DNA from: Erythroxylum novogranatense
Taxonomy: Eukaryota > Streptophyta > Magnoliopsida > Malpighiales > Erythroxylaceae
Assembly: GCA_029891385.1 (NCBI GenBank)
Contig: CM057233.1
Location: 25,156,150 to 25,220,149, forward strand
Length of the DNA stretch: 64,000 nt
Direction of reading: 5' to 3'
Every line of letters starts with the position of its first letter. Within the stretch, counting starts at the first letter, position 1. The notes below the pieces were generated by a model that did not search any database, had not been told where the DNA came from, and worked only from the letters and a program-made list of their open reading frames with translations. Made by a program: the position numbers and the translations under genes. Shown here piece after piece: positions 59,830-64,000 of this stretch.

Positions 59830-61000
59830 TCTTCACCATCTGAATTTCTAACATGCATAACTCTTTACACACTCATCCAAAATTTACAAACAAGGTCTCA
59901 TTGAAAAGGTAATAAGAAACACTACAAGTTCCATGAAGGGCTCACAAACCAATATCACCTCTAAGGGTGCCAAAAACTACTTCAAAGTTATTGCCCATAA
60001 ATGACCATATGAACAGTAACTGTGTACTTCCAATCCTCATAACTTTTTACTCATAACTTCAAATAAGGTACATTATACACCATTAGAAATTTCTAAACAT
60101 TTTCTACAATCTTCAAGAAGACCCCTCAACCCAATTCAATCTCTAAGAGGGTCAAAAACACAAACAAAGGTTCTGCCCAATGAAACAGTAAAACTACCAT
60201 ATGAACAGTAACTACACTCTACAAAAAAAATCATATCTTTCCATTCCTTATGCCAAAAATTCCAAGATATATGTAAAACGAAAGATAAAAACATTTTATA
60301 CAAGTTTCATGAATAACTTGAAAGCCAAATCAACCTCTAAACAACTAAAATTCTCAAGCAAAGCTTCTGCCTATATAAGTCTCATTCTCACAGTAACAGA
60401 ATTTTCCAACATTCATAACTTTCCAACCCATTGTCGAAAAATTACATACCTTATAGCAATAAAAATCTCAGACAATATACTACAATTCTCAAAAAGGACT
60501 TCAAAGCAAATTCCCATTCAAACTAGGTCAAATCCTCTCACTAAGGTGGCTGTCCTATTAGGGTTTAAGAAAATGGCCTTTAACCCAAACCATAACAAAA
60601 CTTTACAAATTTATATCTAACAATCCTTACATCCAAAATTCGCATAAAATACCTTATTAGAAAGATAAAACAATACTCTACAACTTTTCAGAAGGTCACT
60701 AAAGCCAATTTCACCACCAACAGTCCCAAATAAATACCAGAACATAAATATCACAAAACCTATACACATAAAGTCACTTACACAAAAAACACATTTTCAA
60801 CTGAATGACCATCTGAACATTAACACACCATAACTTTCAACGTACAAATCAAAAAAATTCATACTTAGTGGCGTTAGAAAGCTAACACAAAAATATTCAA
60901 CTTTCATGAAGAACAAATTAGCAAATTCAATCCAAATCAACCTAAAAAAAATCATCAAAGTTTCAGGTCTCAAGGTTCGGATTACTGTCCTACATCACCT
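59830..61000 (-). repeat. Degenerate tandem modules (about 170-190 bp) in the inner solo LTR
   Basis: A set of phrases recurs in the same order about six times: a cagtaac-type word, cataactttt(c/t), a variable aat(t)-rich part, a (g/a)aaa(g/a)ata-type word, (t)acaa(g/c)tt(t/c)catgaa, and a purine-poor ccaaatc...cctctaa segment. Copies start near 59835, 60025, 60205, 60390, 60590 and 60800. Pairwise identity is low, so the units are old. Confidence 0.6.
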
Positions 61001-62413
61001 ACAACTCACTTTTCATGCCAAATTTAAAACCCTTAAAGACATATTTGGATAAAACTTCCTTCATATGAAATCTAGCCATACTTATCAAGTTTAATTTAAA
61101 ACAAACCTCAGCTCAATTGGACAACCATATCAAAAGTTATGAGCCAAAATATGAAACCTACACAAAGTCTCATTTTCCAGATTTTTCTTCTTCAATCATT
61201 TAAGCAACATTCAACTCATCTATTCCATCTCATGCCTAGATCATCTTTTCCATGACAATTCCTCATCAATCCCTACCTAATTCAATTCCAGAAATCACTC
61301 ACAGACAAATCAAAAACTACAATTTATCATAATCCAAAAACAGGGCATACACAAATGTATATCCATTATAACCACTTTCTACATTCAACTATCAATTCTT
61401 TTGAAAAACATCAAGTCCTAAACTTCTCTATACATTTACATGAAGGTAAACTCATCATACATACTTCCAAAACACAACCATGAACATCTATGAGCATCAA
61501 ATAACACACATATATAAGTCTTTCACAAGCATAAGTCAATCATCAATTCATGAGTTTTAATTCTACCATATGCACTACATATAACACAAAACTTACTTGT
61601 TTTAGCTACAAATCTTCAAGTACTCCAAGTAACACACCAAAACCTAGTTCCAACCATCACCATCGATCATCATCATCCAAAGGAGTAGAGAGGTAGGTTT
61701 ATGACAAGTAAGCAAGAGCAAGATGACAAGGAACAAGGAATAGATGAAAGCTAAGCTCAAGTTGAAGGAAATCACAACACATGAAGAGGAGGGGAAGAAG
61801 CTCACGAAGAAGAGAAGAAAATAACCCAAAATACAATTCCAAAGGGCCTTGAAGAGTGAGTGTCGTGAGAGAGACAAAAGAAGCTTCAATTAAATGGTTA
61901 TTTAACCTAATACGTGGCTTTAAACATGCCATGTGTCAAGCCAAGCCTTAACCCTTAATTTCTTCTTAAACTAATCAATTTCAAGCCCAATTTCCCATAA
62001 ATAACACTTGTCAATTATTCCTATAACCATATGGCCAAAATTCAATTCCATAGGCACTAAATTCTCATACCGATTATCAGTTGGTCTGCCCCTCGGCATT
62101 TTTCCTAGTCCAGGATTTACCCCCGAAAAATTTCAGAAAAATTTTCATAAATCCCTAAAAATGTAAAACACACCTAGAGCACTTCAATTCAATTTTTCAA
62201 ACACAAATATCACATAATTCACAAAAATTTTAATTTAGATACATATGCCGGGAAATGTCATGAATGCATGTACAATCATGTGCATGTGCAAAAATTAACA
62301 TTCATATTTATATAGAGGCTATAAGATGCATGTGCATGCCGAGATATACTTAAACATTCCTAACTCTTCCCAATTTACCAAAATACCCTTCCCATCGATG
62401 ATGGGATGTTACA

Positions 62414-62418
62414 ATAAA
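62414..62418. repeat. Target-site duplication ATAAA (right)
   Basis: This is the partner of 58348-58352. Confidence 0.9.
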
Positions 62419-62814
62419 ACCTAAAGTCATTTATAAAATTTTCCACTATCATTTGATTCTTATTTCTACTACCATTTATTAATTGTTCTGTCACTTAACA
62501 TTTTTCCTATTCATAAATTACCCTTAATTCCAGAAAATTCTCATATTTCACTAAAAAATTCTAATTCATTACTTATACACTCCAACATAATTTTTAAGAC
62601 ACATAATCTACAATTCACATTAAATATCAATTATACCTGAAAATGTCAAATGAATGCATGTACAATCATCAAAATGTGTGCAAAACAATCAAATTCACGT
62701 GTGTGTATGCTAACATTATGTATGAGTATGAAATGCAATTTTCTAATCTCATTGCTATTTCTCAATTACAGAAATTTAGGGTTCTAACCCTTATTATAGA
62801 AACGGGATGTCACA

Positions 62815-62819
62815 CTAAA
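62815..62819. repeat. Target-site duplication CTAAA (right)
   Basis: This is the partner of 55069-55073. Confidence 0.9.
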
Positions 62820-64000
62820 AGACTTATGTCGATCTATCTCTAGGTTTGCATATGGCTTCTTCCAGTTATGGTAGATCTATTCATATAAAAGGATTTCTCA
62901 ATCTCAATTATATGAAACCATACATGAAATAATACGCTAGCAATATTCATTCAAGGATAATTAAGAACACATAATTGAATCTTAACGAAATTAAAGAAAG
63001 AATTAAGTTAAAATAAAATCACTACAAGGTCTATCATAGGGTTCATCTAATCCAAATACCAAAAAAAATTTAGTTCATAATCACATAAAATATAACATCA
63101 AAACTAAATGAAAACTAGAAAACTAAAAGATAGATGATGAAATCCCTTTTGATCTTCATGAAATCCACTTTAGATTGATAGAAATCCATTTTGAATGTTC
63201 TTCGTTTTTTTTTTTTGACAAATTTGAATGTGCTTCCTTGCTTTTTCTTCATTCTCTTTATTGTTTTAGGCCATCAATTTTTATTCCCCAAGCATAACTT
63301 AAGCCTCCTACAAACCTCTTATGAACTCTCCTTGTTTTCTCTTTTTTTTTTCTTTCTATTTTATAGCTTAAAATTAGGGTCTTTAAAGTGGATATGGTCA
63401 CCCACATAGTCATGTTCATGACCATATCCCTCAATCTTGCTTCAATTCTTTAAAAATCACATGAAAATATGGTCCAAGAGAGCTACATAGCTATGGACAC
63501 AACTGTGTGACTTCACACGACCTTGTCCCTCAAGGACAAGTTTAATCTTTCACTTTCCTTTCTTTTTTTTCCATTTAATTTTTGCTCCTTTTTATTGATG
63601 AGGGCAATTAAGACTAAAAACATAATAAAAACAATTTAATTACCAAAAACAATTCAAAACTCTCAAATAAACAAGAAAAAAATGCTAAATATTGGATTAG
63701 AAATGTACTCTATTTGTTATTTATCAAACTCCCCCACATTTAAACTTTTGCTTATCCTTAAGCAAATCAATTTTATTACTTTCAACTTAATAAGAATTAA
63801 CTCCCAAAATGCATTCAATAAATCAAAGATATCCATCAACACTCTATATTATTCATTCAATTGCAAAGTTCACTAAAACGTTACTAATTTCATTACTTTC
63901 TTCAAGTCAATTCGTACAATTTTATTTAATGTTTAAAATGAACATATATGATAAAAAATGATAAAACATTTAAATATTGTCATACCACTTGGTGGAAACA
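62820..64000 (-). repeat. Old LTR-like sequence, right part
   Basis: This continues the sequence interrupted at 55073. It is AT-rich and non-coding. A hairpin with perfect 11-nt arms (ggatatggtca 63390-63400 / tgaccatatcc 63419-63429) and other cacacgacc / catggtc words are present near 63400-63540. Open frames of 60-70 codons here have no protein-like features. Confidence 0.4.

Larger units (their letters stand above)
58353..62413 (-). mobile_element. Inner solo LTR (4,061 bp) with ATAAA duplication
   Basis: On the minus strand it begins TGTAACATCCCATCATCG at 62413 and ends AGAGGGTGCTACA at 58353. It is flanked by ATAAA at 58348-58352 and 62414-62418. It contains no internal region, so it is an LTR-LTR recombination product nested in the outer solo LTR. 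Shared landmarks with its host are gtgagtttgcgaactcagtgag (58757), acgttgttgtgaccgaatgcc (58972) and ccatctaggttactcac (59364). About 59830-61000 is built of repeated degenerate modules. Confidence 0.93.
55074..62814 (-). mobile_element. Outer solo LTR (about 3.7 kb) with CTAAA duplication, itself interrupted
   Basis: On the minus strand it starts TGTGACATCCCGTTTC at 62814 and ends ...GGGATGCTATA at 55074 (the terminal CA has become TA). It is flanked by CTAAA at 55069-55073 and 62815-62819. Removing the 4,066 bp added by the inner insertion leaves about 3,675 bp. It is non-coding. Landmarks include the gtgagttttgcaaacttagtgag block (55520), a ggttactcac-type phrase (56245) and the cacgatcatg palindromes (57137-57288). 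It is of the same type as the inner LTR but clearly a different subfamily. Confidence 0.9.

Noticed and set aside
60201..60620. 139-codon plus-strand frame
   Set aside because: It lies antisense within the inner solo LTR, across degenerate modules, and has Lys/Asn/Ile-rich composition typical of AT-rich DNA.

Overview
This is nuclear DNA from a flowering plant, most likely a eudicot. It is AT-rich, its genes have GT-AG introns, and most of it is LTR retrotransposons, PIF/Harbinger, hAT and Stowaway-type DNA elements and a decayed LINE. I cannot fix the species. The only host gene I can support is a complete 32-exon gene on the minus strand (25350..41124) for exportin-1/CRM1. Its spliced frame is 1,076 residues and I could follow every splice junction.

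Layout. 1-7501: remnants of a Ty3/gypsy pol (minus), a LINE ORF2 (plus) and AT-rich LTR-like sequence. 7502-15813: a plus-strand LTR retrotransposon with a very long 5' LTR, a primer-binding site, about 1.1 kb of internal DNA without pol, a polypurine tract and a 3' LTR cut to 256 bp. A 3.0-kb solo LTR with AAATG target duplications sits inside its 5' LTR. A 570-bp direct repeat (5785.. and 16325..) flanks this block. 17281-24143: a large PIF/Harbinger transposon with TTA duplications, carrying a three-exon DDE transposase, a Myb/SANT-type ORF1 and an unexpected third ORF with an RNase H1-type hybrid-binding domain plus a C-terminal membrane helix.

24147-41350: the exportin-1 gene. Its 3.6-kb intron 16 holds a TTA-flanked Harbinger-type element filled with about 0.8 kb of AAT microsatellite, and a 3 x 267 bp tandem repeat. 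One intron uses a GC donor. 41562-46870: a Stowaway-like MITE, a decayed hAT transposase and a 386-bp Tourist-like MITE.

46886-50123: a 3.2-kb palindrome made of two diverged, truncated copies of one LTR joined tail to tail. 50157-54600: Athila/Tat-like gag and ORF1 remnants and LTR-like DNA. 54620-64000: two nested minus-strand solo LTRs, each with perfect 5-bp duplications (CTAAA outer, ATAAA inner), inside an older LTR-like sequence.

The retroelements do not form a pathway with the gene. They record repeated insertion, LTR-LTR recombination and inversion around and within one essential transport gene. The most unusual signals are the third ORF of the Harbinger element, the family-specific palindrome clusters that recur inside otherwise different long LTRs, the degenerate repeated modules in those LTRs, and the LTR palindrome.
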